64,000 nt of DNA, taken from positions 22,269,308 to 22,333,307 of the forward strand of contig NC_063054.1 in the NCBI RefSeq assembly GCF_018812025.1, given 5' to 3'. The notes beneath the pieces are model-generated. The model had not been told where the DNA came from. It saw only the letters and a list, made by a program, of their open reading frames with translations, and did no database searches. Positions 27,101-42,000 of this stretch are shown here, in pieces (positions within the stretch are counted from its first letter, which is position 1; each line of letters begins with the position of its first letter). Made by a program: the position numbers and the translations under genes. This DNA is from Megalobrama amblycephala (taxonomy: Eukaryota; Chordata; Actinopteri; Cypriniformes; Xenocyprididae).

Positions 27101-30100
27101 ATGAAAACTAGAGATTCTTGTTTAAGCTTTTAATCTCTAAAAACATGAAGTGAATGAACCACATACAAAGTTTTATCCTCCTTTAGAACTGTTTGTGTTT
27201 AATTGTATTTAATTATCAAACTATAAGACTACTACCCAATGCCAGTATGCAACATGCTACTCAAAGTTGCAAAACCTCTGATTTAACTTAAGCAGAAGCT
27301 GATTTTCAAAATTGTGAGTGTCAAGCCTAGCTCTTTTGGAGCTAAAAATCAATCCTGCAGTGCCTGAAACACTGGTGTCTGAAACACAGGACAGATATCC
27401 ATCCAACTCTTTGCTGGCTTCATGTGTTGTCTGTTTCAAAGAAGCGAAAAAATCTTCATCATCAGATGAACTGTTGGCCATGGGTGCTCTTGATTCTGTG
27501 GCTGATTTTTGACTTCCTCCATTTTCTTCCACTGACTGTTATACAGTGGGTACGGAAAGTATTCAGACCCCCTTAAATTTTTCACTCTTTGTTATATTGC
27601 AGCCATTTGCTAAAATCATTTAAGTTCATTTTTTTCCTCATTAATGTACACACAGCACCCCATTTTGACAGAAAAACACAGAATTGTTTAAATTTTTTGC
27701 AGATTTATTAAAAAAGAAAAACTGAAATATCACATGGTCCTAAGTATCCAGGCCGTTTGCTCAGTATTTCGTAGAAGCACCCTTTTGATCTAATACAGCC
27801 ATGAGTCGTTTTGGGAAAGATGCAACAAGTTTTTCACACCTGGATTTGGGGATCCTCTGCCATTCCTTCTTTCAGATCCTCTCCAGTTCTGTCAGGTTGG
27901 ATGGTAAACATTGGTGGACAGCCATTTTTAGGTCTCTCCAGAGATGCTCAATTGGGTTTAAGTCAGGGCTCTGGCTGGGCCATTCAAGAACAGTCACAGA
28001 GTTGTTGTGAAGCCACTCCTTCATTATTTTAGCTGTGTGCTTAGGGTCATTGTCTTGTTGGAAGGTAAACCTTCGGCCCAGTCTGAGGTCCTGAGCACTC
28101 TGGAGAAGGTTTTCATCCAGGATATCCCTGTACTTGGCCGCATTCATCTTTCCCTCAATTGCAACCAGTCGTCCTGTCCCTGCAGCTGAAAAACACCCCC
28201 ACAGCATGATGCTGCCCCCACCATGCTTCACTGTTGGGACTGTATTGGACAGGTGATGAGCAGTGCCTGGTTTTCTCCATACATACCGCTTAGAATTAAG
28301 GCCAAAAAGTTCTATCTTGGTCTCATCAGACCAGAGAATCTTATTTCTCACCATCTTGGCAAACTCCATGCGGGCTTTCATGTGTCTTGCACTGAGGAGA
28401 GGCTTTCGTCAGGCCACTCTGCCATAAAGCCCCGACTGGTGGAGGGCTGCAGTGATGGTTGACTTTCTACAACTTTCTCCCGACTGCATCTCTGGAGCTC
28501 AGCCACAGTGATCTTTGGGTTCTTCTTTACCTCTCTCACCAAGGCTCTTCTCCCCCAATAGTTCAGTTTGGCCGGACGGCCAGCTCTAGGAAGGGTTCTG
28601 GTCGTCCCAAACGTCTTCTATTTAAGGATTATGGAGGCCGCTGTGCTCTTAGGAACCTTAAGTGCAGCAGAAATTTTTTTGTAACCTTGGCCAGAAGCCT
28701 TGCCACAATTCTGTCTCTGAGCTCTTCAGGCAGTTCCTTTGACCTCATGATTCTCATTTGCTCTGACATGCACTGTGAGCTGTAAGGTCTTATATAGACA
28801 GGTGTGTGGCTTTCCTAATCAAGTCCAATCAGTATAATCAAACACAGCTGGACTCAAATGAAGGTGTAGAACCATCTCAAGGATGATCAGAAGAAATGGA
28901 CAGCACCTGAGTTAAATATATGAGTGTCACAGCAAAGGGTCTGAATACTTAGGACCATGTGATATTTCAGTTTTTCTTTTTTAATAAATCTGCAAAAATG
29001 TCAACAATTCTGTGTTTTTCTGTCAATATGGGGTGCTGTGTGTACATTAATGAGGAAAAAAATGAACTTAAATGATTTTAGCAATATAGCAAAGAGTGAA
29101 ACATTTAAGGGGTCTGAATACTTTCCGTACCCACTGTAATTTCCAGGTCAACAAAGAACTTAGAACCCAAGAGGCGACACTCTGATACTTTTTAGGCAAC
29201 AGTCACTAGATGGCGCTCCGGTAGCGCGGCCACCATTATGGGGTGAAAATACTAACTGGACCATCGAATCCTTCACATCTTATGCACCCCAAATCGGTGA
29301 ATTTCACTGCCAAATCAGAAGCGCAATAGAACAGTTTTTTAAATTAAGTCACCAGTAAATTGTATGGCTCCTACAGTAAATGTTGTATTGTCTTATATAC
29401 GTTTTATTTTACCAGTTGTGGAATCCAACCATTCATCCATCTGAGGTAACGTAGTTAGCCTACTTTATTGAGCATTTTCATTTTATGAAACTTTACACAT
29501 TTATTAATAGTAAATTAATAATTAATTAATTTAAGATCATCATGTTTGCAGCGAACAATATATTTCAGACCTAGTGGAGTAATAATAATAATATCTAGAT
29601 CTGAACTGAAATAAGCTATATTGTACGTTTTAATGGATCACGCTACAAACATAATGATCTTATGATCTGCTGTGTCCATTATCGCATAATTCCCACTTTT
29701 GGACACTTTTGCTTCAATGGACATTAGACAACACTGCAAAATCAAGCTGTTATTTTCATATATTTATTGTCCAAAATTCCCAATTTTTCTGATGCATGTC
29801 ATAATTTCAATTTCATATGTCGGTATTAATTCAGTGTTTATAAGTCTAATACTAATACTAGATCTTTTAAAGAGTTTTAACCCAAACTGACTGAGAGCAA
29901 AAAGTTTTTGTGAAAAAGTTTTTTTTTTTTTTTTAAACAAAGCAGCTGATTTTGCCATAGAAACTAGTGGACTGCCAAGTCGCCTTCACCCCAAAATGGC
30001 GGAAATACAAGGCCGCTGCTGGCGCAGGTGTTGCAATGGAACATTCTGTTGAGTGTTGCTTCTTGTTAGTGTATATTCTTTGAGGTCAAGGTGCTGTGCA

Positions 30101-33100
30101 TTGTGGTAATTGATGCAACATGACGTCACTTCCAAAGGACCAATGAACATGTCTGACCAATTTCATGGAATGTGAAAATGAATCTCATTGAATAAATAAC
30201 CATTAAATTAAACTGGTCATCAGCGCAATTCAATTGGTTTGGTAATAGCAAAAGAAAATAGAATTAAGTGATCTCCAAAAAATAAGTACTTTTTGACTGT
30301 AAATAAAATTGTAAGGAGTAAAAAGTACTCTTTTTTTCTCAAAAAATGTAATCAAGTAAAAGTAAAAGTACTGATTTTTAAATGTACTCAAGTAAAGTAA
30401 AAATCCCCAAAAATAATACTTAAGTACAGTAATCAAGTAAAATTACTCAAGTACTTTACACCTCTGTTCAATTGACAGTAAATGCATTTAGTAGTGTACC
30501 TTCTGTTAAATATAAAAAAACTCAGGAGATGCCTGAATTTTGAACATACCATCCCCTTCTCCCCCATCTTCATCCTTGCCATCTTCATCAAGGTTAAGCT
30601 CATCTGGCAGGTCCATTGCTTCTGGTTCAGCTGCCTTCTCCTGTTTTCCGTGGTATGGGTCTACTTCATTCTCATCAAACTCACGCTACAAACACACACA
30701 CACAAACAAGTTGTTAAAAATGTATCCATAAATATGATTTATTCTACTGGGAGACAGTTCTGATATTGAGAGAAAGAAATGGTGAAGGACTGACCTCATC
30801 CACCTGTTCATGGATTTTCTCCTTTTCTTCCTCATCTTTTGGGTGATTTTTGTCCTGGTTCTTATCTTTGTTTGACTCACCAGCATCCATGTTGTCATCT
30901 TTTGCAACCAGTTCTGACTCTCCCTGATCCATTCCTGGACCGGACTCTTCCTCTTTCTCACCATCAACATCATCATCCTCATCCTCATCATCTCCCCATA
31001 ATCTCTCGTCCAGAGTATCTGTCTGACCATCTCCCAGATCCCCCATCTTCTTATCCAGCTCCTCATCTTCTTCCTTATCAGAGTCTTCTTCATCCTCCTC
31101 TCCTAAACCAGAGACGAGAGATTAAAGTTATATTTTCTCTAATATTTCATTGAGAAAGTTATATATTGTACAATTTGCATCTACCAAAACCATTTTTAGT
31201 TCAGTCTATCATCTAATTCATCAGTAAGTACAGTCACCTGGCTCATGGTCTGTGCCGTCATGCGTCTTCCCATCAAAGTCTTCAGACATCTCAATGGCAT
31301 TGTCCTCCTCTTTAATGTCCCGTTTGTCTTGCTCCTCCTCCTTCTTGTCCTGACCCTCCTGGAAGGTGTCTTCAACCTGAACAAAAGGCAAGGTTCAGAA
31401 TTCAGTTGGACTCCAATTCAGATTTTATGTTGGACTCCAGTTCAGATTTTAAGTTTGACTCCACTTCAAAATTCAGTTTTTGAAGTTCAATACCAATTCT
31501 GTTTTAGTTCAATTCCAGTGGTTTATGTGTACAAACTAGGGGTGCAAGAAAATATCAGTACACATAAATATCACAATATTATATTTGCAGATATTGTATT
31601 GATTCTCAAAAACACTGGTTCGATATTTATTTTGTTTGTTTACATCCACATTGAATCTAAAGAGCTCACTTAACATCCCGGTGCCATCCGCATTGGCTGA
31701 GATAGCAGTTTAGATGAAGATGTAAATATGTGCTGGGCGCTTTCCACTCAATAACAAAAACATACAACAAAAGTGGGTGACACTTTAGTTCTCACTGTTA
31801 ACTAGTTGCTTATTAGCATGCGTAATACTAGGATATTGGCCATTTATTAGTACTTATAAAGCACATATTAATGCCTTATTCTGCATGACCATATTCTACA
31901 TCCCTTAATCCCACCCAATACCTAAACTTAACAACTAGCTTACTAAATATTAATAAGCAGAAATTAGGAGTTTATCTTCTGAAAGCAAGAATGGGCAAAT
32001 ATTCCCCAATCTAGGTGTGCAAAGCTAGTACAGACATATCCAAAAAGATTAATGGCTGTAATTAAAGCAAAAGGTGGCACTATGAAGTATTAAAACAGGG
32101 GACTGATGACTCTGTTATTCTAGTTTTTCAGCTTTTTATTAATTTTCTAAACTGTTGCTTTTTCTTTCATTCTTTCAAGATGGTAAACATTTAATTGATG
32201 AGTTGTCAATACAATATATAACAATACAATATATAGGGTATGATTTTACCCCAAAATTCAACATACTGACACAAAATGATGCAAATGAACTGCAAATCCA
32301 GTTGTTTCTGTGAAATGCAGCGATTCATTTGCTTCTCTTTTCTGTAGATTTCTCTAGATTTCTTGTCAAATCTATTTGTACAGTCAATTGCAAGATGCAT
32401 TTTGTTCACGCTGAAAACCAATGCTGCCACTTTTTTTTTTCTAATAAATGCAAATGCAGATCCCACTGTTCTAATTAATTAAAATAAACTTTTTTGCTCA
32501 GGTATTTATGCATACAGTGGTGTTATGATAGTTTTTCTAAAATTAGATCCACTTCCTAAAAAAACAAGAAATATCACAATATATCGCCTTTCTTATAGTA
32601 TATATCGCAATATATTGTATTGTGACCCCCTGTATCATGATACGTATTGTATTGCCAGGTTCTTGGCGATACACAGCCCTAATACAAACATTTTCTGAAC
32701 AGTGGTTTAGTCATACTAACATACCTGATCCTCATTTTCGATTTTGTCGCTGACGTCCTTTACTCCTTCACCCTCTCCTATTCCTCCACCCTCATAGTCA
32801 TGGAACTCTGTCGCTCCCTCACCGTCTCCTCCTCCCATCAGCTCCTGGGGCAGACAGAAACCCTGCAGAGTGATAGAAGAGAGAGGAAGAGAAGGAGACA
32901 GATAAAAGGACATAGTAAATGAAATGATCATGTTCAAATATACAAGTATCTCCATATATTTCAAGACTAAAAACAGCAAAGAAATATTCCAATCCAATTA
33001 AATGTTGTACACACAGTGATCTCTGGCATGACATACATATAGGGGAAGTAGTTTTAAAGTCACATGACAATGTAGCAAGGAGTCACCACTACAGTTTCAA

Positions 33101-36023
33101 AATCGCCCTAGTGACCAGTGAGGGCAAGCAGAAGGCAAAATACCTTCTGTGCGAGTTCAGTGAAGACGTTAGCAAGAACGGACAGCAGCTTTCCGGTGGT
33201 ACGGTGAGCTCCCATTAGTACGGCCAGATAATACCTCACCAACTCAGAATACAGACACAGCAAGGGCTCCAAACGCACCACACTCCTACACGCCTCTTTC
33301 AGTTCCTTCATATAAAACATTAAATACACATTTCAGCTTATTTTCAAACATGAACTATTTACAAATAATACTGTTTGTATATGTGATGTGCAACTGACCT
33401 GTAGTTGGTGGGGCTTACAGTCGTCCCTGTATGATCGAAGTCTCTCCAGCAGCTCTGTCACGACACCATTGACCTCTGGTAATGAGAGACTGGACACGTC
33501 TCCACTCAGGTCTTCTTCCAGTAACCTGCTCAAGTGTCCTGGTTTTAAAAGCTCCTCTGCCACCTCTGAGTCACTCTCTAGAGAAACACACAAAATGAGC
33601 ACACACACACAAACAGATCTCCCTCAAACATGCTCTATGTAAAATCCTGGGTGAATTCCCACCTTTCTTGCATTCCGACTGTTGATCCTCCTGCTTTTCT
33701 CTCTCATTCCTCTTAACAAGGGTCTGAACCGCACACAGAATCATGTTTATTGCTTTCTCCAACTGCCCGGAGAACTCAACAGAAAATAGATGGGAACGTC
33801 CTGCATGCAAACAAGAAAAAAATGGGATGAATAAAAGAAGAGGATAAATGTGGATCAGTATAGACTACACTCATGCTATCCTTAATAATGACAAAAATTC
33901 TAATGAAAGCAAGATGATTTTATAATAAACCAACATTTGACCACTGGCACAAACCCCATTAATGAGGGTGTAATTTTCTGTCAACCAGTGTTACTTTAGC
34001 ATTATATGTATACTATTACAGAATTTATAAATATTTTGAATTAGCTTTTATTTTCATTTTCGCAATTTTCATTTTAATTTTAGTCTAATTTAGTTTTGTT
34101 TGGCTTTTCTCATTTTCATAATTTAATAGTTCAAGTCATTTTAGTACTTCAGCAAACTTATTTTTATTTCAGTTAGTTGCAGAGGCAACATTTCTTATTT
34201 TTAAGTTTAAGTTTTTCACCTAATATTTAGGGGTTCAAGTGCGTACCGCTGAAACCCTATTGTGATTGTTAGGATTTTTTATTCTTATTCTTATTATTAT
34301 GCTGTAAAACAGATCATGCAGACCAAACCGTAAGGCCTAGAGACTTGAAATTTGGCCAGATAGGTCTCAATTTGGTAGGATGGTAGGTGTCAACATTGAC
34401 AAAGTATCGCCCCAATCAGCCTGATGGTGGCGCTACAGTGACTAAATTTTTTTTTGACAAAAATGGCCATAACTTTTGAATCCTGTCACAGACTCAATTG
34501 TCTTATATCATTGGAATCCTTGGGTCAAGATGAACAAATGCATTTCATTTCCGTTACGAAAATTTTTCCACCAAATTGGATTTTGTCCAAAACCTACTTT
34601 TGCAAACTAGTTATATATTTTATTTCATAACTTTCATTTTAGTTAACAATAACAACACTGATGTCAACGTATTTCCTATTGAAAGAGAAATTTGGAAACA
34701 GGAGGAACTCTGTGATCTTACGTTTCTGTGACTGTCTGATAGAGAGCAGGTGAGTCTTCCAGGTGGTGAACTCTGTGAGGCAGGTTTCAACCTCCTTCCT
34801 TACAGTCTGGAGACCGCGGATAAGGGCAGGCTGGGTATGGAGGACCAGAACCCCATCAGGAATAAAGAGCTGTTCTAGAACCGGCATCTGGCCAACCACA
34901 ATGCCCAGCCGGTCCAGAGAGGAACAGCAAAGTGTGAAGTGATCCCTGAGATGATGAGACAGAAGATAAATGCATAATCATGCATGGTGTCATAAGTATA
35001 AAGGGAGGTGGATTTAAACCAGAGGAATAAACTAAAGAGGGATAAGGGGCAATATCTAGCTAGAAAAAAAATTTATTCACAATAGAAATGTTCATGATTT
35101 CTAGGCCTCAACAAATAAAATAAATAAACAATAAAATAAAATAAAATAAAAAATTCAAACACACACAAAAAATATATTTTTTTAATTTATGCAAGATCAT
35201 TGTTTGCACTTCCTGAACATAATTGAACAGTTCAATTCAAGTGTTTCTCTGACTCACCAGCTATGGATAACTCTTTCTGTGGATTCCTGGGCCAATCCAT
35301 CCAGCTTCTCTTTCAGGTCTTTCACTTCCTTCATCAGATTCTCCACCTTTTGCTCCACCTCTTTCCAAGCCTGCTCCCCTCTCCGCAGCAAACACGCCTG
35401 TGGCTGGATGTGCGGGGCCAGGGGAGATGGGTGGCTCAGTGTGGCTTGACCCTGCACAACTTCCCCCTCCCTGGTCTCAGTGGGTGCTGCAGAAGAACCT
35501 TCAGGACAGCACTGGAGGATCCAAGAGAGCTGCTGGAGCACGACAGAGCAGTGCAGCGTTGAAGACTGAGCCCGGGTGATCCAGTGCTGGAGAGGCACCT
35601 GAGGAGGGAGACCGCTGGCATCATCTCCAGCGCCAGCTGTGTGGGACTGGATGCTCTTGACATTGTCGATTAATTTCCTGTTGTTTTAAACAGAAAACAT
35701 GCAATTCTCTATCTTAATATATTTTACAATGACAAGGCTGAATTTTCAGCATCATTACTCCAGTCTTCAGTGTCACGTCATACTTCAGAAACCATTCTAA
35801 TATGCTGATTTGGTGCTAAAGAAACATTTATTATTATCAATGTTGAAAACTCTGCTTAATATTTTTGTGGAAACCATGATACATTTTTGTTGAATATTTG
35901 ATGAATAGAAAGTTGAAAAGAACAGCATTTACTTGAAATAGAAATCTTTTGCAACAATGTGTCTTTACTGTCATTTTTGATTAATTTAATGCATTCTTGC
36001 TTATTATAAGTATTAATTTTTTC

Positions 36024-36054
<31 letters not shown>

Positions 36055-39000
36055 CTTTAGAATGGTTGTGTGTCTAATGTATCTTGAAAGGACAGTACCT
36101 CAGATTGACCCAGTGCTCTGTGAGTCCGGCAAGTCTTCGTCTTTGCCTCAGCAAAAGTTTAAACAGGTGAGAGGAGAAACCTCGACATCGCTCTATATTT
36201 CCCAACCCAAGCTCCTAGAAAGACAAATAAATAAATAAAAAACAATCCCTTAATGCAGCACTCAGACAACATGAAACCAACAAAGCACAACTAACATGAA
36301 CATCAAATCTAAAGCAGAAATGTAATTTTGCTGAATATATATCGGAGCTGATTTAAGGCCCTCACCTTAACAGCACTTTGTAATGCTGTCAGCATGGCGT
36401 TGCGCCTAGCCCAGGATCGATAGAAATACTTCTCACAGCCTTCCCATGCGTTCGTCATCTCAGCAAATAACCTGTCAACATTAATTACTATCAAAATCAG
36501 GCTCTGACTCTCAGCTCTATGGAAGACACTAGTCTGTAGATGATGGTTACGTACGTGTGCTCTGTGTTGTCCTGTGTCTTGACTGCAGACAGTGCTATCT
36601 TCATCTCCACTGGCTGCAGACACAGTGTCTCCTCTGGGTCTGCAGTACGACCCCAGTTCAGACCCTTACGGTAGGACAGACCTAGAGAGAAACAAAACCC
36701 AATCATTTAGCTGTCTACATACAGTTCAGACCACAATATCAGCTTTTATAAAGCACTATTTACCAGGATTATAATTTATAGAAAAAAGGAAGAAATGTTT
36801 GAACACATAAAATAAACAAAAGTTTATAATTGTAATTGTTAGTTTACTTTATTATTATTTTTCTTCTTATATAAGGGGGTCTATAGCAGCCCTATGAACC
36901 GTACATCGTAAAAATCAGAAATTTGGCACAGTTATAGACCTTATGTAGCCCCGCCCCTTTTCAGCGCTGCGCTCGTTGTCTTTTGACTTCCGGCTTGTAT
37001 TTCCACAACGATCTTGTATTTATGAATGAACTGCTCATTTTAAAATCTTCCCGGTCTACTGACATTTGTTAAGACATCTGCTTTAAACATATCAATGCTC
37101 ATGATAACTTTCATTAACTCTACAACAGGTAAATCCACTTCACCAGTTAATTATTCTTATTCTTATTTCCATAGAAATATACAGGGCTACCGCAAAACCG
37201 GAAGTTCAAAGACAATATTCTAAAGATGGCGGCGCGCTTGTTTCTCCTGAAAATAAGGTCTATAGAGGTGGTCCAGATTAGTAAACTGACTAACTTTAGG
37301 GTCTCTAGGGCCAACTCTATAACATCATCACCGGTTCAAAAATTCACTTTTCAAATGGTTGTAACTTTTGAACCCTTAAACCATTGAAACTTAGCACACT
37401 TGATTTGTCTCAATGCTGATCACACTCAACATCTTACATTAAGACTCCACTCATTAGAGTAGTTGCCATTTTGAAAAGTTCAGTTTTTCACTACTCTAAT
37501 TCTTATGAAAATGGCTTAGATGATCTTTGGACAAAGCTGCACAGAAAGAAGAACAGATTATAACTTTTGAGCAGTTTGTCAGGAAATCATGATCTTGGTG
37601 TCTATGGATCCCTTGTGTAATGCCAAATATGTGGTATTCATGTGTGGATACCGATTTTGGTAGAATTGGATGAACCATTGGTCTGCCATTTTGAAATTTG
37701 TCATAAATTGACACAAAATTTGGTAGAGCTCACTGACAGGACATCCTGAAGTTCCATGAGAATTTTCAACACAGCCCCACCTAGTGTTTCAGAGATATTA
37801 GTTTTTTTGCAATTTCTTTTTTTTTTTTCATTCTGTGCTCATTCTCACCTGAACTTCTGTTCATTTTGAGTTCATTCTCACCAGTACTTCTGAACCTATC
37901 TGATCATGTACATTCTATTTATTTCTTCTCTTTGTGTTCTTCTGGCTCTGCATTACTGTTGCTGACCCATATCGCTGCTTGCAGCTATATTTATAATGAC
38001 TCTCATTATTTATTAAATATACTATTTATTATTATTATTAAATTAACAAATAACTAAACAATGACATGTTCTGTTCATGACCGACAACAAATTCTTTAAT
38101 ACTACAAGAAATGACTCAGACTGACCGATCTGTGCAAGCATCTTGAAGAGATCTGCTAGCGCTCTCTGTTTCTGCAGGAGGAAGTGTTTCACCTCTGCCT
38201 TCTGCTTCTCTGGCTCCATGCTACGGTCCACCGACAGGCTCTGCAGGGCTTGCACATTTGCAATTATCTCGGCTGGACAATAACAAATTGGAGAGAAAAT
38301 TACATTTTCAGGTTCATGAGATTTTCACAATTCATACATCAAGTATGCCTTTAATAAGTCACAAACATAACCTTGAACATGTCGAGTAAGCTCTAGGTAG
38401 CCTGACTACAGCATATAAAGACAGCATAAAAGAATCTAGTTTAATAAGAAGAAGACAAGACAAAATAAACTCTTCTATGAAGTTACAGCCTTTGGATGAG
38501 GGCAAACAGTGATACCTGTGAACTGATCCAGGTCTTCTGAGAGCTCAGGCAGAGAGATCTTCTTTACCAGTTGCACACACAGCTTCTTCATCTTCCTCGT
38601 GAGGACAGGCAGACGGGCTTGGAGAGACGAGGGCTCTTTATCAGATGAGAGTTCCTCTGGACCGTCAGCCTAATGCATGAAAAGTGTTTAAATACAATAT
38701 TCATTATCAGGAAATCCTCTAGAAGTTAAGATGTCATATTATATGCAAAGAAATTGTCTCATAGGCAAAGAGTTGAATTTAAAATGAAAATTACATTTTA
38801 AAATGAACTGAGTTGCTATTTCAGTTTGAGATTATGTTACCTGCAGATCTCTGCCCTTTCCAGGCAGGGCACCTTTCAGTGCTCGGTGAATCCTGTGCAG
38901 AGGAGTCTCCTCAGGCTGTGAATCCACATCATCCATGCTGTTGCTACTGCCCTGCTCCACCAGACAGGGGGTACATGGCTCCTTCAGCGCTGCCTCAAAC

Positions 39001-42000
39001 TTCTTCACAAACTTAAATAGGGTCCTGATCACAGACACAATTTCATAATGTTATTTTTAAATCATTACAGCTAGTTTGAGGTCCATTGCTTAGCACTTTG
39101 TTATATAAACATTACATCTAGTCCGTTGAGTGCTGGAATGTAACAAACAAATAATGACATTATCATGCTGATGATGTGATTAAGCTGAAAATAAACTACA
39201 TTCAAAACTTTGGGGTTGATAAGATTTTTAAAGGTTTTGAAAGAATGCTCTGATGCTCACCAAGGCTGCATTTATTTTAAAAATATTGTAGAAACAGTAA
39301 TATTGTGAAATGAAATCTGAAATACAAAATATAATCCTGTGATGGCAAAGCTGCATTTTCAGCAGCCATTACTCCAGCCTTCAGTGTCACATGATCCTTC
39401 AGAAATCATTCTAATTGCTAGTTTTGTGCTCAAAAACATTTATTTGAAAGAAATCTTCAGTAACATTATAAATGTCTTGACTGTCACTTTTGATCAATTT
39501 AATTCCCAAAAAAACAAAAAAAACAAAACAAAAACAAAAATAATCTTTTAGTTTCACTCTCACCTGTGTGTCTTTTCCACTGACTGCTTGATGGACCAAA
39601 AACTGACATCATTCCACTTGGAGATTTTGACAAAGTCCTATATGTATCAAGATAAAGATTACATCAAATCAATAAGAGACCGGAAGATAAACCCCAAAAT
39701 ATATTGGACATCAGTCTTGTATGCTTTAGTGTCACCTACTTTGAGCTCTTTCTCTATAGGAGTCCTCAGCTGGGTGATCTTGGTCTGGATGCTCTCTGAG
39801 AACTGTGTGTAGTATTTGTAGAGATTCCACAGCAAACTGCAAAGTGAGTCTGTGAGGATGAAAGGACAAAGTCATTCATTTAATGTGGCCTGCAGTGGCA
39901 TGCGGGTGGGGTCATCATTTTGACATACAACACTAATACACAAAGTAGCAAAGACGACAAAATAAAAACTGTACTGCATCAACATTGTATTGTTGCGTCT
40001 ATGTTGGATATGGATGCTGCAATTCAAAGGTCATGAAATCACTCTGAAGTACATTTTGAAATCGAAATTGTACATTTGTGGCATTTATTCCATGTGTGTT
40101 AGTGATCTGTATGCAAGCCTACTCCTAAAGCTAGACAAAATAAACCATATCTTACCATGTCCTTCCTGCTTAGGAGCCAGCAGGACGTGGCAGTGAAAAC
40201 CCAGCAACATGGATAAGCGGACAGAAAACTCTCCTAAGGTGGAGCCTTCAATGAAGGCCTGCAGTGTGGATGAGACTGACGAGAGGGAAATATCCTCCAC
40301 ACCATCATCTACTGGACAAAAAAAAAAAAAAAAAAAAGTGTGATACTATGCAAACACATTACATGGGATATATTGGAATTATTTATTGTACAATACAATG
40401 GAGGGGGAGGAATCATTTTACTACATATATAAAAGTGCAAGTCAGTCACCATGTCTGGTGTTTGTCCTCTGCTCCTGTAGGTATTTCTCTATGAGTTGGT
40501 AGATGGACAACCAGTGCTTGGTTGAATTCTCAGCATGGCGCTTCAGTGCGTTATCAAGGCTGCTCGACCAGCAGCTGCAGAGATACACAAGTTGAAACCA
40601 GTCACACCAACATGTTGCAGACTATTGCAACCTATCAGGCTTTACACACTGTATTTAATTTGTAAATATTAAAATAACACTGATAAATACACATTGGCCT
40701 GGTTTCACAGACAGGCTCGGACAAGGCCAGGATTAGGCCTTAGTTCAATTAGGACATTTAAGTAGCTTTTATAATTGTGGCTTAGAAAGATACATTGCTG
40801 GTGTGAGACACCACAATTTGTCTTGAGACAAAACAATGGCAATGACATATTTTAAAGGTGCCGAAGAACATGTTTTCAAAAGATGTATTATAAGTCTTAA
40901 GTGTCCCCTGAATGTGTCTGTGAAGTTTCAGCTCAAAATACCCCATAGTTTTTTTATTATTAATTTTTTTAACTGCCTATCATTATAAATGCTCCGATTC
41001 AGGGTACGCGGCCCCTTTAAATCTCGTGCTCTACGCCCCAAGAGCTCGCATTTGCCTTAAACACCATAAACAAACTTCACACAGCTAATATAACCCTCAA
41101 AATGAATCTTTACAAAGTGTTCGTCATGCAACATGTCTAATCGCGTAAGTATAGTATTTATTTGGATGTTTACATTTGATTCTAAAAGAGTTTGATAGTG
41201 CTCTGTGGCTAAAGCTAACATTACACACTGTTGGAGAGATTTATAAAGAATGAAGTTGTTTATGCATTATACAGACTGCAAGTGTTTAAAAAATGAAAAT
41301 AACGACAGTCTTGTCTCTGTGAATACAGTAAGAAACGATGGTAACTTTAACCACATTTAACAGTACATTAGCAACATGCTAATGAAACATTTAGAAAGAC
41401 AATTTACAAATATCACTAAAAATATCATGTAATCATAGATCATGTCAGTTATTATCGCTCCATCTGCCATTTTTCGCTGTTGTTCTTGCTTGCTTACCTG
41501 CACAACGTCTGATGATTCAGCTGTGCACATCCAGACGTTAATACTGCCTGCCCTTGTGTAATGCATTGAACATGAGCTGGCATATGCAAATATTGGGGTC
41601 GTACATATTAATGATCCCGACTGTTACGTAACAGTCGGTGTTATGTTGAGATTCGCCTGTTCCTCGGAGGTCGTTTAAACAAATGAGATTTATATAAGAA
41701 GGAGGAAACAGTGGAGTTTGAGACTCACTGTATGTCATTTCCATGTACTGAACTCTTGTTATTCAACTATGCCGAGGTAAATTCAATTTTTGAATCTAGG
41801 GCACCTTTAAGATATGTCAGTGCAAGTTGCTTTCAGTTAAAACAGCTCAAATATACATTTTAGTCTGGGACTAGGCTTAAGCCTTGTCTGTGAAACCAGG
41901 GGATTATGTATTTATTTATTATACACTTACTTGAGCTCAAGTTTTCTCCACTGAATGATAAGTTGTGTGATAGCTTCCAGCTCATTCCTTAGAGACACTG

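Larger units (their letters stand above)
26927..30466 (-). mobile_element. hAT element with 8-bp TSD in mdn1 intron
   Basis: Ends CAGAGGTGTAAA and TTTACACCTCTG are perfect inverted repeats, flanked by the 8-bp duplication TTCAATTG (26919-26926 and 30467-30474). Subterminal AAGTAAAAGTA-type repeats occur on both sides. A C-terminal transposase remnant lies at 27257-27532. A Tc1-like element was later inserted at 27544-29136. The hAT itself landed inside a mariner-type MITE copy, whose halves remain at about 26866-26926 and 30467-30490. Confidence 0.88.

Noticed and set aside
41538..41744. Open frame shared by the two TTAA elements (also 49137-49406)
   Set aside because: Conserved only as far as the DNA of the two copies. 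The frames end differently and show no known domain.
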